The notes under the pieces were generated by a model. That model made no database searches. It was not told the origin of the DNA and was given only the letters and a program-made list of their open reading frames with translations. Positions 34,601 through 42,309 of a stretch of 64,000 nucleotides of DNA are shown here, one piece after another. Each line of letters starts with the position of its first letter. Position 1 is the stretch's first letter. Source of the stretch: Symbiodinium natans (lineage: Eukaryota; Sar; Dinophyceae; Suessiales; Symbiodiniaceae). The stretch covers positions 372,001 through 436,000 of the forward strand of contig CAJNDS010002119.1 of NCBI GenBank assembly GCA_905221605.1, read 5' to 3'. Position numbers and translations under genes: made by a program.

Positions 34601-37267
34601 TTTAGGCTTTTTCTTCTTTTAGGGTTTCGAATGTCAGGGTTGAGGGCACGCCGACCCTTCTCTCTCACCCCCACCCTCCCGCTCCGGCAAAAAACAAACT
34701 TCGTTGGGCTGCCTTAGCGTAAAGCCCTGGAAGACTGAAGCCCAAGGAAGATCTACACCCAAGAGGAGACCTGTGCGCGACAGGAGGCCACGCTGTGTCG
34801 GATGGGTGTCTATGCTCCGAAACTTGTAGGTTTGCATAGGGATTGAGATCTACAGTAGATGGACATTTCCAAAGCAAGGGTACCCTTGAACAGGAGATGT
34901 GGGAGCTCAGCCCTTGAACTTGCCCCAAGATACTGTTCTCCTGACTCCTCGTGAGGGTACCCTTCATTTGGCATACCGCAACATGCTGTAATCCTTCTTC
35001 CCATTGAGGGTATCCCAAGTTCCGAATCACCCACATGACGGTTCTTTGTTTTTCTCGCTTGTTCTCACCAGCACAGTCACCAGCACAGGTCATGTATGAG
35101 AACTACATCACCTCCCTGAGCATCGAAGTTCAGACGATGATCCGTGGATGGTTTGGTTTGAGCGTTTGTCATGTATGGCTGACTTGTAGGATTTTCTTAG
35201 ATTCTGAAGGCAGACCGGCCGAAGCAGCCGAGGATCCAGATGGTCGAGACGGCAATTTTGCCTGCCTGCGTGAAGGCCCCCGTAGAGATTCCCCAGCCAG
35301 AGATCTCCCATCATGTGTCTTTTATATTTATATATGCTAAGCAGCTAAGCGCCTTCAGGGACTTTCAGGAACGGAGCTCGGTCTTTTGAGGTTGGGGGAT
35401 TCTGGCCGAAGTCTCGGGGCAAGAGTTCGTCTAAGGGCTTAAGCTTGGTCAGTCCTTCTGCTTTGCCGTCCCGCCACAGGCTGTCGGAGTCTTGAAGTTG
35501 CACCGGGTGCAGGGAATACTGGGTGTGGTACTGCCAAGAGTCCTTTCGGGCCAGCATGCACATGCCAGTGGGCCACTGGGCAGCGCTCACTGGGGGACAC
35601 TGGCTGAGTCTTCCGTTGGAGCAAGCGGCGTTGGCAGGGGAGGTCTTCGCATGAGGCAGTCACGCCGAAGAAGTAGCCGAGGATCCGGATGTGCGAATGG
35701 TAGGGTACGCGAACTTCTCTATTGCTGTGTAGGGTTTGGACTCTGGCAGGACCTCAAGAGAACAGAGATCTTGCCGAACAAGAAGTACGCGCCTCCGCGA
35801 AAGGCAGCGCCGCTGGGCGCCAATTTCAGGGCCCTCAGGACGGATGTGTAAGCCTAGTCTCCAGGCAAGAGGGGCTGGGAATCACGCTGCCGCCTCCGAG
35901 GGGTGTGTGGAGTTTGTTCGTTTCGTGAAAAGTGCGGATGCCTTATTGGAGGGATGTCTGCTGCATACCTCCACCACCGCAATAAAACGACGTTGGGTTT
36001 CTGCGTAAAAACCCAAAGCCATTCAGCCATACCTCCTTCCCCTAAGCTGGGTTTCTGGCTTTGGGTTCAGGGCAGGAAGAGCCACACCCCAGGTATGAGG
36101 CGATTGCGGACGAGCTTGAGCAGCTTGGATTCAAACCTCTCTTCGGCCTTAGGCGGGACTATTGCGTTTGGCTACGACATCTTCATCGTAAGTTCTGCAG
36201 GACTTCAGGGACTCGTGAAGGACCTCAGCTTGATGAGAATTTATTAGGGTTTTGGCTTTCGGGGTCTGCGGGGGAAGTTTGGGATGTATGCCAGGAGCTT
36301 CAATTCAGGTTCACAAAAAGCGTGGCTTCCCCCGACTTCGAGCTGTTTGGGGAGCTCCAACCAACCTAAAGGCCCTAAACCCCACCTCGCCTAAGCCGCC
36401 GGTGCCCAGGAAGCTGAAGGTTACCTACGACAAGAGGCCACACGGTGCCCTGGACAAGGAGACCGCAGCCCGAAGCCCATGAAACCGTATCAGACGTGCT
36501 AGGCCCCCTACAAGGCCCCTGAACCCGGCTAAGGGAAGCGTATGCATGTCCGAGCCCCCCAATACCCTTTGACTGGAAGAAGCTTCAAGCGCGAGGAAGC
36601 CACGTACCTCTGCGACACAGTGAAGCCTCGCATGGTGGCCCTCAGACAGGCGAGGGCATTGTTAAGGGTCCATATCGGGTTCAAAGTCAAACCATTGGAG
36701 GTCCAGGGCTTCCCTTTGAGACGCAGTCGCGTGCTTGTGCTCAGACCCATGCTGATGGAGAGTTTACACAAGTAGGGCAAATATAGGCACAGGGTTTAGC
36801 CGTTCAGCCTCAAGAGCTCCCGGATCTGCACCGTCACGACGGGCCCTCTATAGGACTCGAAGGTTTCTTGAGCTCAGGCGGTGGACAAGGCCGAGACCCT
36901 CATGGAGAAAGGCCCGCCGTGAGTGGATGTCCTGGGAAGGTTTGGGGGGCCCCTTTGGAAATCTTCAGATGCTTCTGCTGTCCCATATGAGCCCAGCCAA
37001 GGCTGCTTTAGATGACCGGCCATTGCACGCAAGACTCGGTTCGGTCTTCGGGGGGGATACCCCATGCCCTATAGGCCCTTCCTCAGCCCCCCAAAAAAGG
37101 CTTGGCCACGAACCATCCTCAACTCCTGGACCTCAAAACCCAAAATGAGTCTAAATCACCCTGAACCTCTTACAACCCTCCCATGAAGCCTGTCAGGCAG
37201 CTATCCTTTCCCGACCTACGAAGCGCTCCTCTACTCCCACCATTTTGAGGAGAGCTTCGACAAGTAG
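14848..37267 (+). CDS. GLN3-like (GSIII): Glutamine synthetase type III (whole gene, about 37 exons)
   Basis: Type III glutamine synthetase makes glutamine from glutamate, ammonium and ATP. The exons listed separately read in order through the whole family pattern: the N-terminal [17 protein letters not shown] segment, [67 protein letters not shown] then [107 protein letters not shown] and the ending [18 protein letters not shown] then TAG. Exon lengths sum to about 2.1 kb (about 700 aa), the normal size for this family. The start codon is not found and lies upstream of 14848. A short exon probably lies between 32705 and 34114. No exon contains a stop or frameshift, so the gene looks intact. 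Introns run from about 80 bp to 6 kb; two of them house inverted-repeat-bounded insertions. Confidence 0.95.
15103..15159 (+). CDS. GSIII exon
   Basis: Reads [19 protein letters not shown]. The donor is GT (gtttga), and the next exon joins in phase to give ECQ-VIADLL. The exact 5' edge is unclear. Confidence 0.75.
15571..15649 (+). CDS. GSIII exon
   Basis: Follows AG at 15569-15570. Reads [20 protein letters not shown] then WFFPLR, the conserved 'WA...G...ythWF.Pl' block. GT donor (gtgcgg). Confidence 0.93.
15947..15990 (+). CDS. GSIII exon
   Basis: Reads [14 protein letters not shown] and joins in phase with the exons on both sides (FPLR-G... and [12 protein letters not shown]). The intron starts with GC. 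Confidence 0.75.
16489..16542 (+). CDS. GSIII exon
   Basis: Follows gggag. Reads [18 protein letters not shown]. The junction to the next exon falls inside a repeated GCC, so the intron is either CC-AG or GC-CA. Confidence 0.88.
16730..16780 (+). CDS. GSIII exon
   Basis: Reads [16 protein letters not shown], a diagnostic GSIII motif. GC donor (gcgcct); joins to [11 protein letters not shown]. Confidence 0.95.
17015..17081 (+). CDS. GSIII exon
   Basis: Reads [20 protein letters not shown] then V. The donor is GA (gagccc), and the next exon also begins GA. Confidence 0.95.
17333..17358 (+). CDS. GSIII micro-exon (26 nt)
   Basis: Reads [10 protein letters not shown] donor. One of the smallest exons in the gene. 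Confidence 0.92.
17572..17652 (+). CDS. GSIII exon
   Basis: Reads [20 protein letters not shown] then DAVKTH, strongly conserved. GA donor (gacgct), next exon begins GA. Confidence 0.96.
17875..17928 (+). CDS. GSIII exon
   Basis: Reads [19 protein letters not shown] donor (gctgcc); joins to give [11 protein letters not shown]. Confidence 0.92.
18177..18229 (+). CDS. GSIII exon
   Basis: Reads [17 protein letters not shown]. This carries the G-x-EQE glutamate motif expected to bind catalytic metal in the family. GC donor. Confidence 0.96.
18356..18430 (+). CDS. GSIII exon
   Basis: Reads [20 protein letters not shown] then FAPSN. A GT donor at 18431 is likely; an earlier GC donor is possible. 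Confidence 0.92.
18587..18633 (+). CDS. GSIII exon
   Basis: Reads [16 protein letters not shown]. The 3' junction falls in a repeated CTCAG shared with the start of the next exon, so no GT, GC or GA donor with an AG acceptor fits it. Confidence 0.9.
18771..18845 (+). CDS. GSIII exon
   Basis: Reads [20 protein letters not shown] then VKHNE. GC donor; joins to VAPGQHE. Confidence 0.94.
18955..19091. repeat. Tetranucleotide array (ATGT then GTATGTAC)
   Basis: Period-4 atgt drifting to period-8 gtatgtac, in a GSIII intron. Confidence 0.95.
19355..19396 (+). CDS. GSIII exon
   Basis: Reads [14 protein letters not shown], the conserved glutamate-binding region. GC donor. Confidence 0.95.
19439..19472. 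repeat. GT microsatellite
   Basis: gtgtgtgt run in a GSIII intron. Confidence 0.9.
19734..19772 (+). CDS. GSIII exon
   Basis: Reads [15 protein letters not shown] donor (gtgcgg); joins to [12 protein letters not shown]. Confidence 0.93.
20217..20252 (+). CDS. GSIII exon
   Basis: Reads [14 protein letters not shown] donor; joins to [10 protein letters not shown]. Confidence 0.95.
20383..20461 (+). CDS. GSIII exon
   Basis: Reads [20 protein letters not shown] then SIGTDT, the best-conserved active-site block. GC donor. Confidence 0.97.
20639..20701 (+). CDS. GSIII exon
   Basis: Reads [20 protein letters not shown] then ACL. GC donor; joins in phase to [13 protein letters not shown]. Confidence 0.95.
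21290..21368 (+). CDS. GSIII exon
   Basis: Reads [20 protein letters not shown] then HRLGAQ. GC donor (gcgctt). The following 3.26-kb intron holds a TIR-bounded insertion. Confidence 0.96.
21443..23620. repeat. Tandem array of diverged 0.3-0.8 kb units
   Basis: Units begin near 21443, 22207, 23041 and 23326 with gggcgt...ttaccc/ttcccc, then ttacatg..., then aaccatagttataacc..., then gatcatgatgtaggcgcccc (missing in the third, truncated unit). The first two units also share gtatacatgcccagacctta and the actgtgagcaaatgtcct block. Confidence 0.8.
23762..24345. repeat. Palindromic 8-bp satellite (AAACCATT)n / (AATGGTTT)n
   Basis: The left arm (23762 to about 23985) is built of aaaccatt. The right arm (about 23988 to 24345) is built of aatggttt. 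In both, the runs are punctuated by a spacer like ggggattttcataaggggga or its complement. The centre is near 23985, so the region can fold into a long hairpin. Confidence 0.9.
24628..24666 (+). CDS. GSIII exon
   Basis: Reads [15 protein letters not shown] donor. The following intron of about 6 kb holds the second TIR-bounded insertion. Confidence 0.96.
24749..24862. repeat. Left terminal inverted repeat
   Basis: Pairs with 29775-29890 over most of its length with scattered mismatches and small indels; seen directly in the sequence. Confidence 0.75.
24922..24979. repeat. Perfect 16-bp inverted repeat (hairpin)
   Basis: Arm 24922-24937 (agaaaacgtcacaata) pairs exactly with 24964-24979 across a 26-nt loop. 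Looser pairing of the flanking cctaaaccctga and gcagggtttagg extends the stem. Lies just inside the left TIR. Confidence 0.85.
25437..25621 (+). other. Coding-like GC-rich segment inside the element
   Basis: Two frames look protein-like ([20 protein letters not shown] in one, [17 protein letters not shown] in another). It may be an exon or remnant of a gene carried by the insertion; it does not match GSIII. Confidence 0.25.
26881..27144 (+). pseudogene. Unidentified ORF upstream of the S74 remnant
   Basis: 88 codons containing [20 protein letters not shown]. Precedes the S74-like fragment and could be the body of the same surface protein. No family is recognised. Confidence 0.3.
27289..27638 (+). 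pseudogene. Peptidase S74 (endosialidase-chaperone) domain remnant
   Basis: Two frames together resemble the S74 intramolecular chaperone domain found at the C-terminus of viral tail spikes, fibres and related surface proteins. The first part (from 27289) contains [10 protein letters not shown], like the 'SDrrlK.nI' start of the domain. After a frame change, 27438-27638 contains [11 protein letters not shown], then [19 protein letters not shown], like 'k.iGfiAqdve..fPelv....~..Y..l~.ll'. The two halves are in different frames, so it is probably broken. Family assignment is from pattern memory only. Confidence 0.5.
28223..28545 (+). pseudogene. AT-rich overlapping ORFs
   Basis: Two overlapping frames (28223-28447 and 28285-28545). 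The first begins with a hydrophobic helix-like stretch; the second contains [20 protein letters not shown]. Neither is recognised. Confidence 0.25.
28704..28877 (+). pseudogene. AT-rich coding fragment
   Basis: About 57 open codons between stops, including [20 protein letters not shown] and [12 protein letters not shown]. It has protein-like composition but no ATG of its own. Part of a run of frames broken by stops or frameshifts. Confidence 0.35.
28897..29133 (+). pseudogene. AT-rich coding fragment, lysine-rich
   Basis: About 78 open codons including [20 protein letters not shown] then [16 protein letters not shown]-rich third positions, unlike host exons. No family is recognised. Confidence 0.35.
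29151..29513 (+). pseudogene. AT-rich ORF, 120 codons
   Basis: The longest uninterrupted frame of the AT-rich block, with [20 protein letters not shown]. No family is recognised. Codon composition matches the neighbouring broken frames, not the host. Confidence 0.35.
29775..29890. repeat. Right terminal inverted repeat
   Basis: Reverse-complement partner of 24749-24862. An extra partial copy of its inner part (ggtttaggtggttgctttgg) lies just inside, near 29720. Confidence 0.75.
30652..30708 (+). CDS. GSIII exon
   Basis: Reads [21 protein letters not shown] donor; joins to [13 protein letters not shown]. Confidence 0.9.
30876..30937 (+). CDS. GSIII exon
   Basis: Reads [20 protein letters not shown] then E. 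GA donor (gatcgt), and the next exon begins gatcgg. Confidence 0.92.
31265..31304 (+). CDS. GSIII exon
   Basis: Reads [13 protein letters not shown], the arginine-containing substrate motif. GC donor. Confidence 0.96.
31376..31622. repeat. Triplet repeat (CTA/CTT/CTC/CTG)
   Basis: Successive blocks of ctactac, ccttct, cctcct and cctgct units in a GSIII intron. Creates frames of poly-Leu, Thr or Arg/Ser that are not genes. Confidence 0.95.
32091..32132 (+). CDS. GSIII exon
   Basis: Reads [11 protein letters not shown]. The 3' edge is uncertain by several bases. Confidence 0.93.
32259..32400 (+). CDS. GSIII exon (largest, 142 nt)
   Basis: Reads [20 protein letters not shown], then [15 protein letters not shown], then [14 protein letters not shown] donor (gagctg); the next exon begins GA and gives FK-ENKHVIF. 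Confidence 0.93.
32635..32705 (+). CDS. GSIII exon
   Basis: Reads [20 protein letters not shown] then AKR, diagnostic for GSIII. A short exon (the family's 'LWNL' region) probably follows but was not found. Confidence 0.95.
33094..33370. repeat. Two short tandem repeats
   Basis: A 43-bp unit (tggctcgaagaccaacgc...) is doubled at 33094-33178. A 68-79 bp unit with tagatggtgtttgac and catcgtttcgctgcg recurs three times at 33180-33370. Confidence 0.85.
34114..34191 (+). CDS. GSIII exon
   Basis: Reads [20 protein letters not shown]. The 5' edge could be 34114, 34124 or 34129. Confidence 0.9.
34306..34475. repeat. Alternating purine-pyrimidine (CA/CG)n tract
   Basis: About 170 bp of cacacgcgcac-type sequence in a GSIII intron. 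Confidence 0.95.
34751..34801 (+). CDS. GSIII exon
   Basis: Reads [15 protein letters not shown], matching the family's 'vfs.eE..aR.ev' helix. Edges are approximate. Confidence 0.8.
35089..35142 (+). CDS. GSIII exon
   Basis: Reads [19 protein letters not shown]. The 3' edge is approximate. Confidence 0.95.
35240..35275 (+). CDS. GSIII exon
   Basis: Reads [14 protein letters not shown] donor; joins to [12 protein letters not shown]. Confidence 0.95.
35750..35784 (+). CDS. GSIII exon
   Basis: Reads [13 protein letters not shown] donor (gtacgc); the next exon begins gtatga, giving [12 protein letters not shown]. Confidence 0.87.
36093..36122 (+). CDS. GSIII micro-exon (30 nt)
   Basis: Reads [11 protein letters not shown] donor (gcttgg); joins to [11 protein letters not shown]. 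Confidence 0.85.
36410..36458 (+). CDS. GSIII exon
   Basis: Reads [18 protein letters not shown] donor (gagacc); the next exon begins gaagcc. Confidence 0.88.
36596..36649 (+). CDS. GSIII exon
   Basis: Reads [20 protein letters not shown] donor. Confidence 0.96.
36878..36911 (+). CDS. GSIII exon
   Basis: Reads [13 protein letters not shown] donor (gcccgc); the next exon begins gcagct. Confidence 0.94.
37197..37267 (+). CDS. GSIII terminal exon
   Basis: Reads [20 protein letters not shown], then DK and a TAG stop at 37265-37267, the canonical C-terminal end of the family. Confidence 0.97.
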
Positions 37268-39167
37268 TTAGTAGTGTGAGTAATGTGGGAACAGCGTTTT
37301 TGTTCAGTGATCATCGGGCCGATAGGCAAATCAAGGCTTCCAGCTTTGCAATCTCCAACGCAAGCCACCTTCAATCCCATGTCCTCAACCCTGAAACCAA
37401 GAGCCGACCTCAGAACTCGCAGTCTCTAGACTTCTAGATCCGTAGCAGCTCCTGGGATTTTGAAACAGTGCTCAGTACCAGCGCCGAAGGTGCGCTGGTC
37501 GAGAGCCAGCGTTAGACTCGACTAGGCCAACAGACTTCGTCGGCTCCGACGAAGGTCCAGAGCCTCTAAAACACTGCCATGAAATGCACCCGCAGCCTAA
37601 GTCCGAGTTTCTTCCACAAAGTCAGCTGTTAGTCCGTAACCCCCGCGTTCAACCACCAGCACCTAGGGTTGTTCAGCGATCCCTCAAACGCGTGGAACCC
37701 TACAGAAGAGACTGGTCTTGGATCTTCCTCCTTGAAGCATCACTGCCCCCCCCAACCCCCACACCGCCTGAACACTAAACCCTGACTCAGACATGGAGTG
37801 TTTGATTTCCTCCTGTGGGCGTGGCCTAGACTACATGCAGGATGAGGGTGGAGCTTGATTCCTGTACAAAGTGAACGCCGGAACTCCCAGGGCCCCTCCA
37901 GCCCCTCAGTGCTTACTGGAGCCAGGTAGAAATAAGTTACCAGTTGCCTTGAGCATCGTGGTTTTTCGGGGCTTGGGGGCATGTGTAGGGAAACTGCGGA
38001 TGTGTAGGCGCCGTTTATACGTGGGCTCCTGGGCTCCGGCTACAGGTCTTGATTTTCCCCGATACGCGAAATTTTTGAGTCCGGACTTGCCTAGAGTCTC
38101 CAATCCTTGGGCCTCCAAACCGAAACCCCTCAAACATACCCCCCACCCCCAACCCCGAAAACAGAACCATCATATCCCACCAACCCTAAGCCCGAAGCCT
38201 TGAGCCCGTCTCATGGACCTGCAAGTCCAGCTGGGCGGAATCAAGTGGAGCTTGATTTGGGCTGGATGATGCCTCCGACCGATCAGTTTAGCCGCCCATT
38301 ACCCGGTGGCGTATGCCGCATGTCGCAGAAGAAAAGAGGGACTCCACGAGGACCATGGGCTTCAATGCTCTTGTCCTCACCTCTCCAAGCCCTGACGTGC
38401 TTTTTCCGGCTGTGACTTCGCTCGCTTTTGGTGTACTGTAAGGCTCGGAATTCGGCCTCTTTCGACAGCCAGCAAGTTCCATGCTCTTGAGTTCTGAGTC
38501 TGCAGTGCAATGAAAGCACCCGCCTCCTTCTACCGGCACTGTCTTGGCATCCCTGGTTTGCCCTTCGCTGGCTGCTGTTGCTGATGTTTGCGTTATTCAA
38601 AAAATGTCTTGAGTGAGTCGTTTCTGAGTCGCTGTGCATGTCACATCGCATATATTCTATAGGAGCATCGCCACGCATCTTGTGAGTAGGCTCTTGAGTG
38701 TGGTGTGTGCCCATGTATCCCCTCTCTCTTCCCTCCCCTCCCCCCTCTCCCACACCAATTCTCTCGGCCTTGGCTGTGCTCCCCCTCGCTCGCACTCGCC
38801 GAGGCCGTCTCAGCCATGGGAGACGGAACGCTGGCAGCTAAGGGAAGTTTGAGCGTTTCTGGGTTTTGGGCTCTGCCTGAGAGGCCTGCAGCTTGCCGTA
38901 GAATACCCGAAGCACACCTAAGTCCCGCAGGTGTGTCGAAGGTTGGGAGTTTTCTCCCAAATCTGGGTCATTGTTGAAAGTCGTTTTACATGTTTTATGA
39001 GTACTTAAACCCAATAAGGAACAAAAATGGTCGTTTTTAATGGTACCCCCAACCTGGTGCAGAAATCCCAAGCTCAAAGCCCTCAGAACCTAAGCCCCAG
39101 CGTAAAAGCTAGAACCTAAGTTTCAGCGTAAGAGCTCGTATAAGCCGTTAACTGTCCTAGGCCCGCC
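37268..39167. other. GSIII-RPL37 intergenic region
   Basis: 1.9 kb with CCCTAAA-like heptamers and no convincing exon. No terminator or poly(A) signal can be pinned down. Confidence 0.5.
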
Positions 39168-39168
39168 A
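39154..39168 (+). promoter_or_regulatory. Candidate spliced-leader acceptor of RPL37
   Basis: ctgtcctag followed by gcccgcc and the ATG. An AG a few bases before the start is where dinoflagellate trans-splicing would attach the leader. Inferred, not proven. Confidence 0.4.
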
Positions 39169-39195
39169 TGGGCAAGCGCCACAAGAAGACCCACG
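39168..39195 (+). CDS. RPL37: RPL37 exon 1
   Basis: Reads MGKRHKKTH. GC donor (gccgga), next exon begins GC. A short 5' UTR follows the AG at 39159-39160. Confidence 0.92.
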
Positions 39196-42100
39196 GCCGG
39201 ATGCCCATTCTTCGTGAGAGACCTTTCCGCCAAAAGAATGACAGAGGGAGGGAGAGAGAGAGAGAGAGAGAGAGTGAGTGAGAAAGAGAAAAGAAAGAAA
39301 GAAAGAAGGAAGGAAAGAAAGAAAGAGAGAAAGTGAGAAAGTGAGAAAGAGATGTATATAGCTATATAACAGATATTTCAGATTGCACCGCCATGAAAAA
39401 GCCACACGTTTCGCAGTAAGTCGGCAGCCCAATGTCGGACTAGACGTGCAATACTGCTGATTCTGCTGATGCTCGACCGACTCGGCGGCTCTTGCTTGCT
39501 GCATTCGAAGCTTTGCCAGGATAGTTGACGGCTTCAGGTTCGGGCATTGCTTACTCATTCGCGTGCCCCTTCTTGTCTCAGTACCTGTCTGATCCGAATC
39601 TTCGTGGTCTTCCGCCGGGCCGGCAAAAACACAGTCTTCCTGCGCTGACTTTCAGCAAGTTGTAACACAGCAGGGGCCACCCTCCAATATCTTCTAACAC
39701 GACAAGTTCGCACGCTTCGCTTCTGGCCGATACGACGAAGGAAAAGTTCTGGCCTGCGGAGTAGTGTGGGAAGTGATGACCCGGGCTTGGCGAAGAGAAT
39801 GTCGGGTGTCTGCCTGAATACAGCCCCAAAATTCTAGAAACCCCCCGGGCTGGCCCTTTGGCTTCGGGAGTCTGCAGCCTCTGCAGCCTCCAGCTCCAAA
39901 AGCGCGCACAGAGTTTCATGTCCTCAACGAGACAGGTGTTGGCTTGAGAGTGGTGAGCTACGGTTCTGGGCTTCGCCCTGCCACCGCCCCAGCTGAGGCC
40001 TCTGCCCGCGCTGTGGCAAGCGCTCCTACCACCTGCCTGGGCCTGAAACCTCCCAGAACCTTGCAAGGGGTTGAGGCATTGGGGGTTCTTTTGGCCCGAG
40101 AAGCCCCTGGAGCCTTTAAACCCTAGACCCTATAGAGCGCATCAGCAACAGCAGAGGCTTCCGGGCCTTGGATTCAGGGATGCTTCGGTTGCACGGGGCT
40201 GAACCTCACACAGCCGCCCGCTGCAATGGCCAAGAAGATTAGGTGTTTCAGATTTTGGGGCCGCCGAGGCAGAACAAGAAGTGCGCTGCCTGTGGGCGCT
40301 GGCCCCAGAGAAAGGTTCCAGGAATTCGGGGCATGCTGTGGGGCATGTGGATTGTTTTCTCAAGCGTTGCATGGCCTTGCTCGGAGATGTGTGGGCCGGG
40401 CTGCCCATAGCCATAGTAGCCATAGTATGAGGCATCATGTGTTTCCGAGAGGGGGCCCTTCTTAAAGCGTCATTGTGTGCTAAGAGGTCCGCTCATTCTT
40501 CACAGAAGGAATGCCCCCAAAAGGGTGCCCGAAATTTGGAAATTTGGGACCCCATGCAGGTCACCGAACTGTCGAGTTTCAGGGGGGGGGCTTGTGAGTC
40601 ACCCAAACCCTGAACCCCAAACCAACCCCCCCCCTCCCCCCGCTCCCCCCAGGTAAGTAAGTCATCCAACTTTGCCAAGGTACCCGGCAGCCAAGATCCG
40701 CTCCTACGAATGGTCCAAGAAGGATGGAGCTGACTCCCCAAGCACCCCCCTAGCTTTTGAGGTTCTAAGGGGCTGCATTTCGAGGTTCCTGAGTGACCAG
40801 GAACAACAACTCGCATCAAAAAACCCCTACAGAGAAAGGAGAGTCCGCCCTTGATGGGTTACAAAAGCATAAAGAAGCCCTATGTGATGCTCCCCGGTGC
40901 TCTCCCATGCGCCAGTCCAAGCGCAGACGCGCCCCGGGCACCGGCCGCATGCGCTACGCCCGGGAGCCCGGAGGGGCTCCGTCTCAAGGAGAACCAACTC
41001 ATGATATCAATATGAAAACAGTGCATGCATTTCGAGTTGGGGCATCTTCTACAATAGGGGGACATATTGACACGTTGTCTTGGTTTTCGGGCGAGAGTGC
41101 TTGGCGAATGGTACGCGGCTCTGACGGTTGGCTCGTTTTTCAGACTGGCGAAGCTCGCGTCTTGCAGATCGTGGGAGCTTTGTGTCCGTTTGTTGGGGTG
41201 CTGTTGAGCAAGTTTGCAGCGTGGTCCTCGGCGCAAGGATTCGAGGCTTTCAGAGCCAGTAAGTGCTCATTGGATATTTCTGGGCCAGAGCTTCCTAAAT
41301 TTGTGCACGTTTACTTTTGTAGCCCTTTCCCCCCGTTAAAGGCAAACAGAGGGCTTGGCTTCCTTCAGGCCCCGTGGTCCAATGAGCCCTGCGAAAGACC
41401 GCAGGTCAAGCACATTGCTCGGCGTTTCAAGAATGGGTGTTGTCCCCAGAGAGACATGGAAGCTAGAGTAGGTTGTCGGGAATTTTGGTGCATTACAGCA
41501 GGGCTTTTGGGGCCGTCAGGTTCTAGCTGGGGACATGTTGGACTCCAGCAAGGCCTAAACCATGATGCCGAATGGAGCTGGACGTAGCTACTGAAACCCT
41601 GAAGCAATGAAACGTTAGCTCGAAGGTCGGTCGAACCAAGAGCAATTGCATCTCAACGGAGTTTTTGTTTTTGTTTTTGTGGCTTCGCTGCTCAACCTAG
41701 CCGGAGCTCAAGGGTTTTTCTGAAGCAGAGGCTTAGGGTTTGGGGAGTGGTTCTTCTCATGTCCTTTCCAATGGTGACCGGGCAAACATTCCAGTATCCT
41801 AAACATAACAGGGATGTGCGTGATGTCTGTGGGATTAGGTTCGTTTCTTTGGGGATGTTGAGGGCTTGTGCTTTGGGGTTTGACGTGATCCATGGCCTGG
41901 CATTGAAGACTTTTGAAGGTTGTGGGATTTTGGCTGGTTGCCTTCGTTGCAGCAGGGCTTGCGGTTTCCTCATAAGGGTTGGTAGCGTTATGGCAGCGTG
42001 CTGCTGCGCCCGACCTGGACACCAGGTTGGCCAGTAGTAGAATGAAGGAACAAACCCAAAACAGGCCAGGGCCAGGCGTTTGAGATTTGGGTCCCTTCGA

Positions 42101-42309
42101 TGTCTTTTGTAGATTCGGAATCCTACTTCTGAAAGTGCAGCCTTAGCCCCTTGAGATTTGTTCAGCAACCTCTTCAAGCCCAGAAGAAGACTTGTGGGAC
42201 GGGGAGGTTCCGCGAAGGCGGCGCGGCGCCTCCGAAGAAGAAGGCGCTTGCTGGGGGGGGCGGAGGTTCGGGGGGGCCTGCGGCAGGTTTGGACCTTACA
42301 GTGAACTAA
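39168..42309 (+). CDS. RPL37: Ribosomal protein eL37 (whole gene, 7 exons)
   Basis: Component of the cytosolic 60S ribosomal subunit. Joined exons read MGKRHKKTHG, LCPRCGKRSYHLQNKKCAAC, GYPAAKIRSYEWSKK, SKRRRAPGTGRMRY, VKHIARRFKNG and FREGGAAPPKKK. The CPRC and CAAC pairs form the four-cysteine zinc ribbon of the family. The start sits in a gcccgccATGGG context, seven bases after an AG that could be the spliced-leader acceptor. Five of the six introns start with GC or GA. The reading continues beyond PKKK into a glycine-rich tail and stops at TAA 42307-42309. That tail is unusual, and a GC donor right after AAGAAGAAG (42252) is an alternative. Strong family match. Confidence 0.94.
39243..39350. 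repeat. GA/GAAA purine tract
   Basis: gagaga then gaaagaaag in RPL37 intron 1. Confidence 0.95.
39998..40034 (+). CDS. RPL37: RPL37 exon 2
   Basis: Reads LCPRCGKRSYH with the first CxxC of the zinc ribbon. GC donor (gcctgg). Confidence 0.95.
40269..40295 (+). CDS. RPL37: RPL37 exon 3 (27 nt)
   Basis: Reads QNKKCAAC with the second CxxC. GC donor (gcgctg). Confidence 0.95.
40680..40722 (+). CDS. RPL37: RPL37 exon 4
   Basis: Reads YPAAKIRSYEWSKK, the most diagnostic eL37 segment. GA donor (gatgga). Confidence 0.97.
40916..40957 (+). CDS. RPL37: RPL37 exon 5
   Basis: Reads SKRRRAPGTGRMRY. GC donor. The 447-nt intron after it happens to be open in the same frame. Confidence 0.95.
41405..41436 (+). 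CDS. RPL37: RPL37 exon 6
   Basis: Reads VKHIARRFKN. GT donor (gtgttg), next exon begins GT. Confidence 0.95.
42207..42309 (+). CDS. RPL37: RPL37 exon 7 (terminal)
   Basis: Reads FREGGAAPPKKKALAGGGGG and onward to TAA. The family normally ends soon after FREG plus a basic tail, so the glycine-rich part may be genuine extension or read-through past an unused donor. Confidence 0.8.

Noticed and set aside
40793..41587. Single 264-codon protein
   Set aside because: It contains two genuine RPL37 exons with the intron read through; splicing phase and family alignment show the intron is removed.
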